The notes beneath the pieces were generated by a model. It saw nothing but the letters and a program-made list of their open reading frames with translations, was not told the DNA's origin and did no database searches. A program made the translations under genes and the position numbers. A stretch of DNA of 64,000 bases from Bin5 sp965204705 (GTDB taxonomy: Bacteria > Chloroflexota > Anaerolineae > Caldilineales > Caldilineaceae): contig OZ242006.1 of NCBI GenBank assembly GCA_965204705.1, forward strand, positions 4,588,001 to 4,652,000, given 5' to 3'. Shown here piece after piece: positions 50,755-58,551 of the stretch (positions are counted from its first letter, which is position 1; the number at the start of each line of letters is the position of its first letter).

Positions 50755-53265
50755 TTAGTTGCTCCGTAGGACATTCCGCACTTTGGGGGCGATAGGCCGC
50801 CAGACAGAGAGACCTGCCAGCAGCAGGAACCCGACGCCCAAGAGCGCTAGCCCGCGTCGCCAGCTTGCGGGGGCGTACCAGAGCCGTACGTGGATGTCTC
50901 CGGCGGGTACGGGCAGAGCGCGGAAGGCGTAGTTGGCGCGCAACACAGGTGTGGGCGCCCCGTTTACGGTCGCCAGCCAGCCGGGATACCAGACTTCGCT
51001 GAGAACCAGATAGCCTGCCCGGTCGGCACTGGCAGCCAGTACGATTTCGTTTTGGCTGTATTCGAGGACCGAAACGGGACCCGACATGCTTGACGGGGGT
51101 GACTTGTCGGTGGTGGCGGGACTGGGCGGGTTGTTATAATGGTGCGCCAGAAAGACGGTGTGCAACGGTTCGAACGAGGGCTGTGTGAGGGCAGATAGGA
51201 CGGCGTTCTGGTCGGGGAGGATTTGCGCCACGGCTACAAGCCAGGCACGGGGAAGAGGGTCAGGATTCTGGTAGACGGCCAGAGGGCCGGGTGCATCGTA
51301 GGCGAGGGTGTATTGCTCCGGCAAGGGTGTGCCGTCGCGGACCAGCACGTAGAGTACGTTGAGGAGGTCGTAGATACGGGTGTGGCGGCCGCCGTTGTTT
51401 TCCCACAGATTCTTCCAGTGTATGAGCTCGAGTGGATTGTAAATGCCGCCTACATCGTGCAGGCCGGTGAGGGCGGCGGTATTCGGCTGCCAGAGATCAT
51501 ATATGCCGGTGCGCACGTCGATGCGGAAGTGGCGGCGGCCGGCGCCTGCGTCAGGACAGGGAGCGCTCTCTGTAGGGGCGCAGTCTGCTTCTGTGCCGGC
51601 CTGCTCCTGTAGAAAGGCTAAGACCTCCGGATTGGAAAAGTTGCGTGTCGGGTCATTCTTGCTGATGTCGATGCGCGCGCCGGCGGTGAAGAACTCCAGG
51701 AAGGACAGGACGAGCAGCAGCGCGGCGAAAGTGTTGTCTGGCAGGCGATTGCGCCGGTACAGGGACAACAGCAGCCACGTAGCCAGCCAAGCAGTGGTTG
51801 CCAAGAGCAGTGCCCGCCCGGCCAGAGATGCCCGCTGGACTGCGACGGGGTCGCCGTCGATCAGGCGCGTCGTGACGAAGATCAGCGGGATCAGGACGAG
51901 AAGAGACGCGGGGACGCCGAGACGAATCACGGCGTAGTACGGTGCGGAATGGGCAGGATGGGGAAGGTCTCCCTTCCTTCGGCCTAGCAGCAAGGCATCC
52001 AGCCCGAACGCCGCCAGCACGGACAGTGCGAGTGCCCACAGGACGATGATCCTGGCCGGGGCGCGGAAGCTGCCGTAGACGGGGAGTAACTGTGTGAGCC
52101 AGCCGTGGACCGGTGTGTTACCGCCGAGGGCTAGGACGAAGCCGAACAGTGCCAGCGCCAGCAAGGGAAGCAACCGGCGGCGCTTCTGCGGAATGGGCAA
52201 CAGGAAAGCGGCGGAGGCGAGGAGAAGCGTCACCAGACCGGCATAGGGCAGTTCGACCCGATCCCACGAGCCCCAATAGTCCGATGGTCCGCGTCCGAAG
52301 AAGCCTGGTGTCAGCAGGCCGATGAAGGCGGGTCCGGGAGCCAGTGAGTAGAACACGGTGTCCTGATAGTCGAACTGACCCCTGTCGGTATAGGGCAGCA
52401 TTTCGAGTGAGGGAAGGATGACCGGCGCGGACAGGAGCGCTGCCAGAACGAAGAGCGCGGCCGGATATTGCAGGCCGGCCAGAGCTTGCCACAGGGCCGT
52501 CGCGTGGGACGATTGGGAGTGCTTTTCCCAGTATTGGAACGCCAGTATGCATAGGGAATAGATCCCTACTGCCATGCCGATGAAGTAGCTGCTCTGGGCG
52601 TGGCCGGCGTAGTTGGCTATGGCGAAGAGGGCGGCGGCGATTCCGGCCCAGGTCAGGCTGCGGTGGGTCATAGCGCGATGACAGGCGGCGAGGATCCAGC
52701 CCATCCATGAGAGGACGGCAATGAGATTGAGATTGCCCAGGTGGATGAAGAGGATATCGCAGAGACCGAAGGCGAGTCCGGCCAGCAGAGCGGCGGGCCG
52801 GCTGCAGCCGAGGGTGCGAGAGAGGGCGTAGACGCCCAGACCGGCCCACCAGAGGTGGCCGATACTCAGGAGCTCCATCCAACGATAGTCGAATGATGGG
52901 TTGAGAAGAAAGAGAAGCAGGTTGGGCGGATAGAGAAAGCCGGCCTGAATGTCGCCGATGAAGGGGGCGCCGCCGTAAAGGTGTGGATTCCAGAGGGGCA
53001 GGCTGCCCTGGCTCAGAGCGCGGGCGGTGAACCGGTATATCGGGAAGAGGAAGCTGACCAGGTCGCCGCCGTCGGCGGGACGGTAGGCAGCGCCGGTCAT
53101 GGTGCGGAAGAAGAAGGCCGCAATCATTGCCGCGAGCAGTGTTAGGTACAGTAAGTCCCAGCGCCGTTCGTGATGGCGCAGTGTCAGCCATGCGCCTGCG
53201 CCGGCCCACAGAAGAACGATGAGAAGTCCGATTGTGACAGGAAGGAAATCCGAAGGTGTGGTCAT
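50755..53265 (-). CDS. YfhO-family polytopic membrane protein
   Basis: An 836-residue membrane protein with about 12 helices. The YfhO features are YRPADGGDLVSFLFPIYRFTARALSQGSLPLWNPHLYGGAPFIGDIQAGFLYPPNLLLF in the first large external loop, with conserved acidic and WNP residues. GSFRAPARIIVLW lies in the middle. The C-terminal part (about 580-810) is an extracytoplasmic domain (RAWLV, then DRAGYLVLSEVWYPGWLATVNG). YfhO of Bacillus and Listeria glycosylates lipoteichoic acid. Here it is probably a polyprenyl-phosphate-sugar-dependent glycosyltransferase with unknown acceptor. It is divergent from the amidohydrolase gene across 190 bases. Confidence 0.85.
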   Translation of the reverse strand: MTTPSDFLPVTIGLLIVLLWAGAGAWLTLRHHERRWDLLYLTLLAAMIAAFFFRTMTGAAYRPADGGDLVSFLFPIYRFTARALSQGSLPLWNPHLYGGAPFIGDIQAGFLYPPNLLLFLLNPSFDYRWMELLSIGHLWWAGLGVYALSRTLGCSRPAALLAGLAFGLCDILFIHLGNLNLIAVLSWMGWILAACHRAMTHRSLTWAGIAAALFAIANYAGHAQSSYFIGMAVGIYSLCILAFQYWEKHSQSSHATALWQALAGLQYPAALFVLAALLSAPVILPSLEMLPYTDRGQFDYQDTVFYSLAPGPAFIGLLTPGFFGRGPSDYWGSWDRVELPYAGLVTLLLASAAFLLPIPQKRRRLLPLLALALFGFVLALGGNTPVHGWLTQLLPVYGSFRAPARIIVLWALALSVLAAFGLDALLLGRRKGDLPHPAHSAPYYAVIRLGVPASLLVLIPLIFVTTRLIDGDPVAVQRASLAGRALLLATTAWLATWLLLSLYRRNRLPDNTFAALLLVLSFLEFFTAGARIDISKNDPTRNFSNPEVLAFLQEQAGTEADCAPTESAPCPDAGAGRRHFRIDVRTGIYDLWQPNTAALTGLHDVGGIYNPLELIHWKNLWENNGGRHTRIYDLLNVLYVLVRDGTPLPEQYTLAYDAPGPLAVYQNPDPLPRAWLVAVAQILPDQNAVLSALTQPSFEPLHTVFLAHHYNNPPSPATTDKSPPSSMSGPVSVLEYSQNEIVLAASADRAGYLVLSEVWYPGWLATVNGAPTPVLRANYAFRALPVPAGDIHVRLWYAPASWRRGLALLGVGFLLLAGLSVWRPIAPKVRNVLRSN

Positions 53266-53454
53266 GAAGCGGGTCGGGTTTGCGGGCCGGCGAAGGGAAT
53301 TTGCGATGCCGCGATCAGTCGCGGGAGGGCACCCCTTGCCGACTCCGGTTCAATCGCGGACTGTAAAGTGATGAATCTTGCCGGTGAACGACCTTCACAG
53401 TGGCGCTCCGGCGGCTGTATGGTATAACAGAAGAAGAGCGAGCAAAAGGAAACA

Positions 53455-55110
53455 GTGGCCCGGATGGAGCAGGAAGGCAGTTTTTCGGACGGGTCAGCAC
53501 TGGAGAAGCTTGTGCGAGCGGATCTGGCTTTATTCAATGGCAATATCCACACGATGGACGCGGGGCGGCCCCGGGTTTCGGCGGTGGCGATCGCGGGGGA
53601 CCGTTTTGTGGCCACGGGCAGCGACAACGAAGTGCGGTCGCTTCTGGGGCCGGGCGTGCAGGAGGTCGATCTGCGGGGCGCGACGGTCGTGCCCGGATTC
53701 ATAGACGCCCACATCCACTTTCTTTCCTACGGTTTGAGTCTGCAGGAGATCGATCTGAGCGGAGTTGGGACTCTGTCGTCTGCGCTGGAGAAGGTCGGCC
53801 GGCGGGCTGCGGATACGGCCCCCGGTCAGTGGCTGACGGGCCGCGGGTGGGACCAGTCGTTGTGGGAGGGCGGGGCGTTTCCTTCGGCTGCACAGCTGGA
53901 CGCGGTCGCGCCAGCGCATCCGGTTTACCTGGCGCGCAAGTGCGGTCACGCGGCGTGGGTGAACAGCCTGGCATTGGAGCGGGTGGGGATCACAGCCCGT
54001 ACGGAAGACCCGGACGGCGGCGAGATTGTGCGCGATGGGGAGGGGAAGCCGACGGGCATTTTATTGGAAAGGGCGATGGAGTTGGCCTTTCCATGCATGG
54101 CTGAACCGTCGGACGAGGAGGCGGTTGCGGCGGTGCGCCATGCGCAGGATGTCGTCAACCGGATGGGGATCGTGGGGGTACATACTAAAGAAGCGGCGGC
54201 ATCTCTGCGGGCCTTTCAGCAGTTGCGGGCTCAGGGGGATCTTACGCTGCGTGCGGTGGCACAGGTCCCAGTGGCTGAGTTGGACAGCGCGATCCGGCTG
54301 GGGCTGCGTACGGGGCTTGGCGATGAGTTCGTGCGCATGGGCGGGGTGAAGGTGTTCAGTGACGGCGCGCTGGGCCCGCGTACGGCGTGGATGCTGGAAT
54401 CGTACGAGGGTGAACCGGACAATCTTGGAATCGCAGTCACTGGCGCCGACGAGATGGCGGACATCATTGCCAGGGCTACGGATGCTGGGCTGGCGGTGGT
54501 TACTCATGCGATTGGCGACAGGGCGAACCGTATGGTGCTGGATGCGCTGGAAGCGAGCCGGCGGGCGGGCCGGGGGCTGCATTTGCGGCACCGCATCGAG
54601 CATGCGCAGGTGCTGAATCCGGAGGACATTGACCGCTTTGTGCAACTGGATATCATCGCGTCGGTGCAGCCGATCCACGCGACACAGGATATGCTTCTTG
54701 CGGACAGGTATTGGGGGGCGCGCGGGCGTTACGCCTACGCTTTTCGCAGCCTGTGGGACAGCGGGGCAAAGCTGGCTTTCGGTTCGGACGCGCCGGTGGA
54801 GACGCCGGATGTGATCCAGGGGATTCATGCGGCGGTTACGCGGATGCGTGCGGATGGAAGCCCCGGCGGTGATGGCTGGTATCCTGAGGAGAGGCTGACT
54901 GTGGAGGAGGCGGTGTGGGCCTATACGGTTGGCGCGGCTTACGCGGGCGGTACGGAGAGCAGCCAAGGCAGCATTACGCCGGGCAAGTTGGCTGATCTGG
55001 TGGTGTTGTCACAGGATATTTTCACGATTCACCCGATGGCGATTTTGGAGACGGACGTGGAGGCTACGCTGTTTGGCGGCGCGTTTGTGTGGGGGGATCA
55101 TATTGAGTAA
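53455..55110 (+). CDS. Amidohydrolase family 3 (YtcJ-like)
   Basis: A metal-dependent hydrolase of 551 residues. It opens ADLALFNGNIHTMDAGRPRVSAVAIAGDRFVATG, the usual N-terminal beta domain. The first metal motif is VVPGFIDAHIHFLSYG near residue 82. Later metal ligands lie in VVTHAIGDRANRMVLD near 345 and LRHRIEHAQVLNPEDI near 375. The catalytic Asp is in KLAFGSDAPVETPDVIQGI near 440. It ends with GKLADLVVLSQDIF. These are all hallmarks of the YtcJ group, whose substrates are mostly unknown amides or carbamates. GTG 53455 is used; ATG 53464 is possible. Confidence 0.9.
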   Translation: MARMEQEGSFSDGSALEKLVRADLALFNGNIHTMDAGRPRVSAVAIAGDRFVATGSDNEVRSLLGPGVQEVDLRGATVVPGFIDAHIHFLSYGLSLQEIDLSGVGTLSSALEKVGRRAADTAPGQWLTGRGWDQSLWEGGAFPSAAQLDAVAPAHPVYLARKCGHAAWVNSLALERVGITARTEDPDGGEIVRDGEGKPTGILLERAMELAFPCMAEPSDEEAVAAVRHAQDVVNRMGIVGVHTKEAAASLRAFQQLRAQGDLTLRAVAQVPVAELDSAIRLGLRTGLGDEFVRMGGVKVFSDGALGPRTAWMLESYEGEPDNLGIAVTGADEMADIIARATDAGLAVVTHAIGDRANRMVLDALEASRRAGRGLHLRHRIEHAQVLNPEDIDRFVQLDIIASVQPIHATQDMLLADRYWGARGRYAYAFRSLWDSGAKLAFGSDAPVETPDVIQGIHAAVTRMRADGSPGGDGWYPEERLTVEEAVWAYTVGAAYAGGTESSQGSITPGKLADLVVLSQDIFTIHPMAILETDVEATLFGGAFVWGDHIE

Positions 55111-55169
55111 GAATGGAATAATTGCTCCCTCCCTGTATGCCAGTTAGCGTATTCCCAAACTGTTACTAC

Positions 55170-55199
55170 TTGACATATGCTAGTTACAGACTTTGTATT
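55170..55199 (+). promoter_or_regulatory. Promoter of the restriction-like island
   Basis: A perfect -35 box TTGACA at 55170-55175. At 17-18 bases comes TTGTAT/TGTATT as a partial -10 (four of six for TGTATT at 55194). Base composition becomes AT-rich at this point. The predicted transcript start is about 40 bases before the GTG at 55241. Confidence 0.55.
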
Positions 55200-55240
55200 T
55201 ACGCACAGTCCTGGAAGCCTGTTCTCTTGGAGAAGAAAAA

Positions 55241-56218
55241 GTGGGAGCTCACATATTTCTGGTTGGCGCTGACAATTTCGAAAAGTGTATTGAACGCGGA
55301 GTCTACGGCTGTGTCATGCCAACAAAAGAATGGAATCAAGCAGAAGTCATAGCTGGCATTCTCTCAATTCAGCCGGGAGATTTAGTGTTCTTTTATGTCA
55401 AGAATCGTGGCATATATGGTCTTTGGAAAGTCGTTGGGATGCCTTTCTTTGATGAAACTCATATATGGGATAGTGAGAGCCAAACCTACCCATATCGATT
55501 TTCCTTCGAGCCTACAGTGAATCAGTTTCAAAAACCAGTCGATCTTAGTGATGTGTTCGATCTTCGCGACAGAGGGAAAATTTGGGCCTTTGATTTAAAT
55601 CCAGTACAGCAAAAGAATCAGTACAAAATAACCATAGGGGAAGCTCACGAGCTTCTTCGTTTACTTTTGCGGAATAACTTAGTCCGTGAAGAGATTAAAG
55701 ATGTATCCTGTCCCTATACGCGGCCTGCTGTTGCCCAGGAGCCTGAAGTTGATTTCTCCAGCAGTTCTGGTTCAAAGGTCCGCTACGAAGGCTGGCTCAA
55801 CGCTTGGTTCATACGATCATTCTCTCAGGGAAAGCTTACTGAATTTTTCGGAAATTACAACGAATTCCTCAATCTTGTTCCAACTACCTTCAACAAAGTT
55901 ATGGATCTTTTCCTCACTCACGTCACTACAATTGACTCCATTGACGTACTCTACAAATATACATGTATCGAACTGAAAACTGACAGAGCCAGAATCAGTG
56001 ATTTGGCACAACTTCTGCGGTATGAGAAATGGTTGACGCGTCGATTGGCGGGAGGAGACCTTGATATGATTCAGAGTGTTTTGGTCGCACACAGTTTTTC
56101 ATCCGAAGTATTGGAATTCGTAAAGACTCGAAACAGCGTAGAAGAGAGAGCCGTACAGTTAATCAGTTACCATTTAGAGGAGGCGAACCAAGAAATCAGA
56201 CTCGGCGAGACAGGCTAG
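55241..56218 (+). CDS. EVE-domain / PD-(D/E)XK nuclease fusion, putative modification-dependent nuclease
   Basis: About 325 residues. The N-terminal half (1-150) looks like an EVE/PUA-type domain: AHIFLVGADNFEKCIERGVYG, then IQPGDLVFFYVKNRGIYGLWKVVGMPFFD and IWDSESQTYPYRFSFEP. EVE domains bind modified bases. The C-terminal part carries a PD-(D/E)XK nuclease core with Asp235, then ExK as Glu244 and Lys246 in YKYTCIELKTD. The supporting helix DLAQLLRYEKWL gives the QxxxY motif. GTG 55241 has GGAG eight bases upstream. Its AT-rich composition differs from its flanks (one 60-base line counts 40% GC; one downstream line counts 70%). The next gene has the same style of GGAG-A-rich-GTG start, so they form one module. 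Confidence 0.7.
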   Translation: MGAHIFLVGADNFEKCIERGVYGCVMPTKEWNQAEVIAGILSIQPGDLVFFYVKNRGIYGLWKVVGMPFFDETHIWDSESQTYPYRFSFEPTVNQFQKPVDLSDVFDLRDRGKIWAFDLNPVQQKNQYKITIGEAHELLRLLLRNNLVREEIKDVSCPYTRPAVAQEPEVDFSSSSGSKVRYEGWLNAWFIRSFSQGKLTEFFGNYNEFLNLVPTTFNKVMDLFLTHVTTIDSIDVLYKYTCIELKTDRARISDLAQLLRYEKWLTRRLAGGDLDMIQSVLVAHSFSSEVLEFVKTRNSVEERAVQLISYHLEEANQEIRLGETG

Positions 56219-56238
56219 CATCACTGGAGAAAAAAACT

Positions 56239-57108
56239 GTGAGTTTTGGTAAATTGCGTCAAGATTATCATAGGCGTCTCTATGAGCAGGTTTTAAGCAA
56301 TTCAAGGAACTGTGAGAGCGGTTCACAGTATCCGAGCTTTATTGCTGGGACAAGCCAAACGAGTAGTGACATTGCTAAGGGCATCGTCAGGCGAATAGAG
56401 TCCTTTGAGGCTCCGGTGCCACATTTGGATCGGTCAGTCGGTGCTGAATTCATAAATCTTACTGCAGCATTCATCGAAGGTGCCTTTCAGCTTATGCGAC
56501 AAGCGCGGCTAGGAAAATGGTTCTATTCAACAGGTTATACTATTTCACAGATTGACAGATATGAACACCTTGAAAACTTGGACCGCTCTAAGATCCCTGC
56601 GCACGACCCTCTGCTGCAATCAGCTCTCGGCGACGGATACATCCTTTGGCCGGACATAATGGTCGGACGACAACCCATAAATGAAGAAGAGTCTGAATGT
56701 GTCAGGGAGGCTCTTGAACACGATTCAAGGTTTGCCAGTAGAACGACTTTGCATGATTCCAATGCGGGCAGCTCGCGTCCGCTTCTTCACGCCGGCGTCT
56801 CCTGCAATTGGACGATCCAAAGCGAACACGGTGAGAGTTCTCGCTCTGAAGCCTTTAACCTGATCCGCACCTCATTGGGACGCCTACCTCACATCGCGGT
56901 TGTTACCGCTGAACCTCTCCCCACGCGCTTGGCTGCTATCGCTCTCGGCACGGGTGACGTGGACTGTGTCTATCACTTTGCATTGCATGAAATGGCCGCG
57001 GCCATTGAAGAGATAGATAACGAAGACCAGATGGATATGCTCAAGATCATGCTTGAGGGAAAACGGTTGCGCGACATCAGCGATCTTCCCTTCGATCTGG
57101 CGACGTAG
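56239..57108 (+). CDS. NgoMIV-family type II restriction endonuclease homologue with altered active site
   Basis: A 289-residue protein, the full length of NgoMIV (about 286). The second half matches the family strongly: LLHAGVSCNWTIQSEHGESS, RSEAFNLIRTSLGRLPHIAVVTAEPLP, then TRLAAIALGTGDVDCVYHFAL. Asp139 (WPDIMVG) and Glu70 (VGAEFINL) fit the metal-site acids of NgoMIV (Asp140 and Glu70, from memory). Glu204 lies 14 residues after position 190, as expected. But position 190, the catalytic Lys of the SCKWT motif, is Asn (codon AAT at 56806). The RSDR stretch that reads GCCGGC is QSEH. It may be inactive, or changed in role. GTG 56239 has GGAG eight bases upstream. No cognate methyltransferase is in the window. 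Confidence 0.78.
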   Translation: MSFGKLRQDYHRRLYEQVLSNSRNCESGSQYPSFIAGTSQTSSDIAKGIVRRIESFEAPVPHLDRSVGAEFINLTAAFIEGAFQLMRQARLGKWFYSTGYTISQIDRYEHLENLDRSKIPAHDPLLQSALGDGYILWPDIMVGRQPINEEESECVREALEHDSRFASRTTLHDSNAGSSRPLLHAGVSCNWTIQSEHGESSRSEAFNLIRTSLGRLPHIAVVTAEPLPTRLAAIALGTGDVDCVYHFALHEMAAAIEEIDNEDQMDMLKIMLEGKRLRDISDLPFDLAT

Positions 57109-57111
57109 AGC

Positions 57112-58212
57112 ATGGGTTTCATCCCCGGGTTGGAATTGAGCAGGCGGTTTTATTGGGAGGCTGTGCGGCCGGTGTTGGAGGGGTCGTTCGGTGGGTTGCC
57201 GCACGGCGCGGCTCTGATTGGGCCGGGTTCGGAGACGCTTGGGTTTGATGACGAGATGTCGACGGACCATGGCTGGGGGCCGCGGTTGCAGCTTTTCCTG
57301 CGGCCGGATGATTGGGAGACTCAGGCTGAAGAAATAAATGCGGCGTTGCGCGATGGACTGCCCCACAGTTTTCTGGGCTACCCTACGAATTTCAGTGAAC
57401 CGAATCCCGACGACAATGGAGTTCAACTCCTGGAGGCCACCGAGAGCGGGCCGGTAAATCACAAGGTGGATACGCAGACGGTCGGCGGGTTTTTCTGTGG
57501 TTACCTGAACTTCGACGTTGGAGGAGAGGTTGGGGTGGCGGACTGGCTGACTTTCCCGCAGCAGAAGCTGCGCACGATCACGGCTGGGGGAATCTTCCAC
57601 GACGAGATCGGCCTGGAGAGTGTGCGGGCGCGGTTCAGCTGGTATTCGCCGGATGTGTGGCGATACCTGCTGGCTGCGGGTTGGGCCCGCATCGGGCAGG
57701 AGGAGCATCTGATGGGGCGGGCGGGCCTGGTGGGCGACGAGCTGGGGTCGGCGCTGATCGGGTCGCGGCTGGTTCGGGACGTGATGCGGCTGTGCTTTCT
57801 GATGGAGAGACAGTATGCGCCCTACACCAAATGGTTCGGAAAGGCTTTTGCGGAGTTGGAGAGTGCGAAAGAGCTGACGGAGATCCTGCTGGCGGTGCAG
57901 CGGGCGGACGGGTGGCAGGAGCGGGACCGCTGGCTGGGGGAGGCTTATGGTGTTGCGGCTGCCCGTCATAACCGGCTGGGCCTCACAGACCCGATGCCGG
58001 AATGGGCCACGAGTTTCTTTGGCCGGCCATTTCGGGTGATGGCACTGCACGGTTTTGCCGACGCGCTGCTGGGCACGATATGCGACGCGGAGGTGGCGGT
58101 CCTGGCGCAACGGCGGCCCATTGGGAGCATCGACCAGTTCAGTGACAGCACTGATTTGCTGGAGGCGGCGGAGCTTAGGCCATCGCTGCGGGCGCTGTAC
58201 GGACCGCGGTAG
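57112..58212 (+). CDS. DUF4037 nucleotidyltransferase-like protein
   Basis: A 366-residue protein of the DUF4037 family. The nucleotidyltransferase signature is GPGSETLGFDDEMSTDHGWGPRLQLFL near residue 37. It has the GS helix start and the acidic pair for metal binding, followed by the family-specific TDHGWGPR. ADWLTFPQQKLRTITAGGIFHDEIG and a helical C-terminal half come next. The base composition returns to GC-rich, so this is probably not part of the AT-rich island although it starts three bases after it. The enzymatic activity and target are unknown to me. The ATG directly follows the previous stop. Confidence 0.85.
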   Translation: MGFIPGLELSRRFYWEAVRPVLEGSFGGLPHGAALIGPGSETLGFDDEMSTDHGWGPRLQLFLRPDDWETQAEEINAALRDGLPHSFLGYPTNFSEPNPDDNGVQLLEATESGPVNHKVDTQTVGGFFCGYLNFDVGGEVGVADWLTFPQQKLRTITAGGIFHDEIGLESVRARFSWYSPDVWRYLLAAGWARIGQEEHLMGRAGLVGDELGSALIGSRLVRDVMRLCFLMERQYAPYTKWFGKAFAELESAKELTEILLAVQRADGWQERDRWLGEAYGVAAARHNRLGLTDPMPEWATSFFGRPFRVMALHGFADALLGTICDAEVAVLAQRRPIGSIDQFSDSTDLLEAAELRPSLRALYGPR

Positions 58213-58365
58213 TGGTTTGTAGGTGGCGGTTCGGGGGGAGGAGAGAGAGACTCTTTTGGCCGACTCGGTCGGGAACGCCGGTTGAATGCGGCGGAGGCGC
58301 CGCGAACTCGGCAGGCGGCGAACTTGCGGACACGACCACAGACTGACGGCGGGGCGTTTCGGAAG

Positions 58366-58425
58366 GGGGGCGTTGCGGGGGGAATCCCCCCGCACAAGGG
58401 AGGGCCGAAGGCCCGACCGCCCAAA
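58366..58425 (+). repeat. Composite double-hairpin repeat, copy 5, without tails
   Basis: Hairpin 1 lies at 58374-58394 (TGCGGGGGG, AAT, CCCCCCGCA). CACAAGGG follows, then hairpin 2 at 58402-58414. After GACCGCCC the sequence runs into AAAAAATG with no AACTGCAG tail on either side. The rest of the 340-base gap before the next gene shows nothing else. Confidence 0.85.
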
Positions 58426-58551
58426 AAATGCGAGGTGAGAAAAACCAAGGTGCGGCTGTTCTGCATGGCCGCGACTTGACGGAAGCCATTAGGAAACAGG
58501 GCTTAATTGACACATTCGATGGTGCAACAGGACATTATTGGAGACGATTTG

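Noticed and set aside
57112..58212. DUF4037 gene as the antitoxin or third gene of the restriction-like island
   Set aside because: It starts three bases after the NgoMIV-like gene, but its composition is GC-rich like the host genome and DUF4037 genes occur alone. It is more likely the old neighbour next to which the island inserted.
56884..58395. Minus-strand open frame of 503 codons opposite the NgoMIV-like and DUF4037 genes
   Set aside because: It overlaps two genes with recognised domains and contains no motif; it starts inside a repeat.
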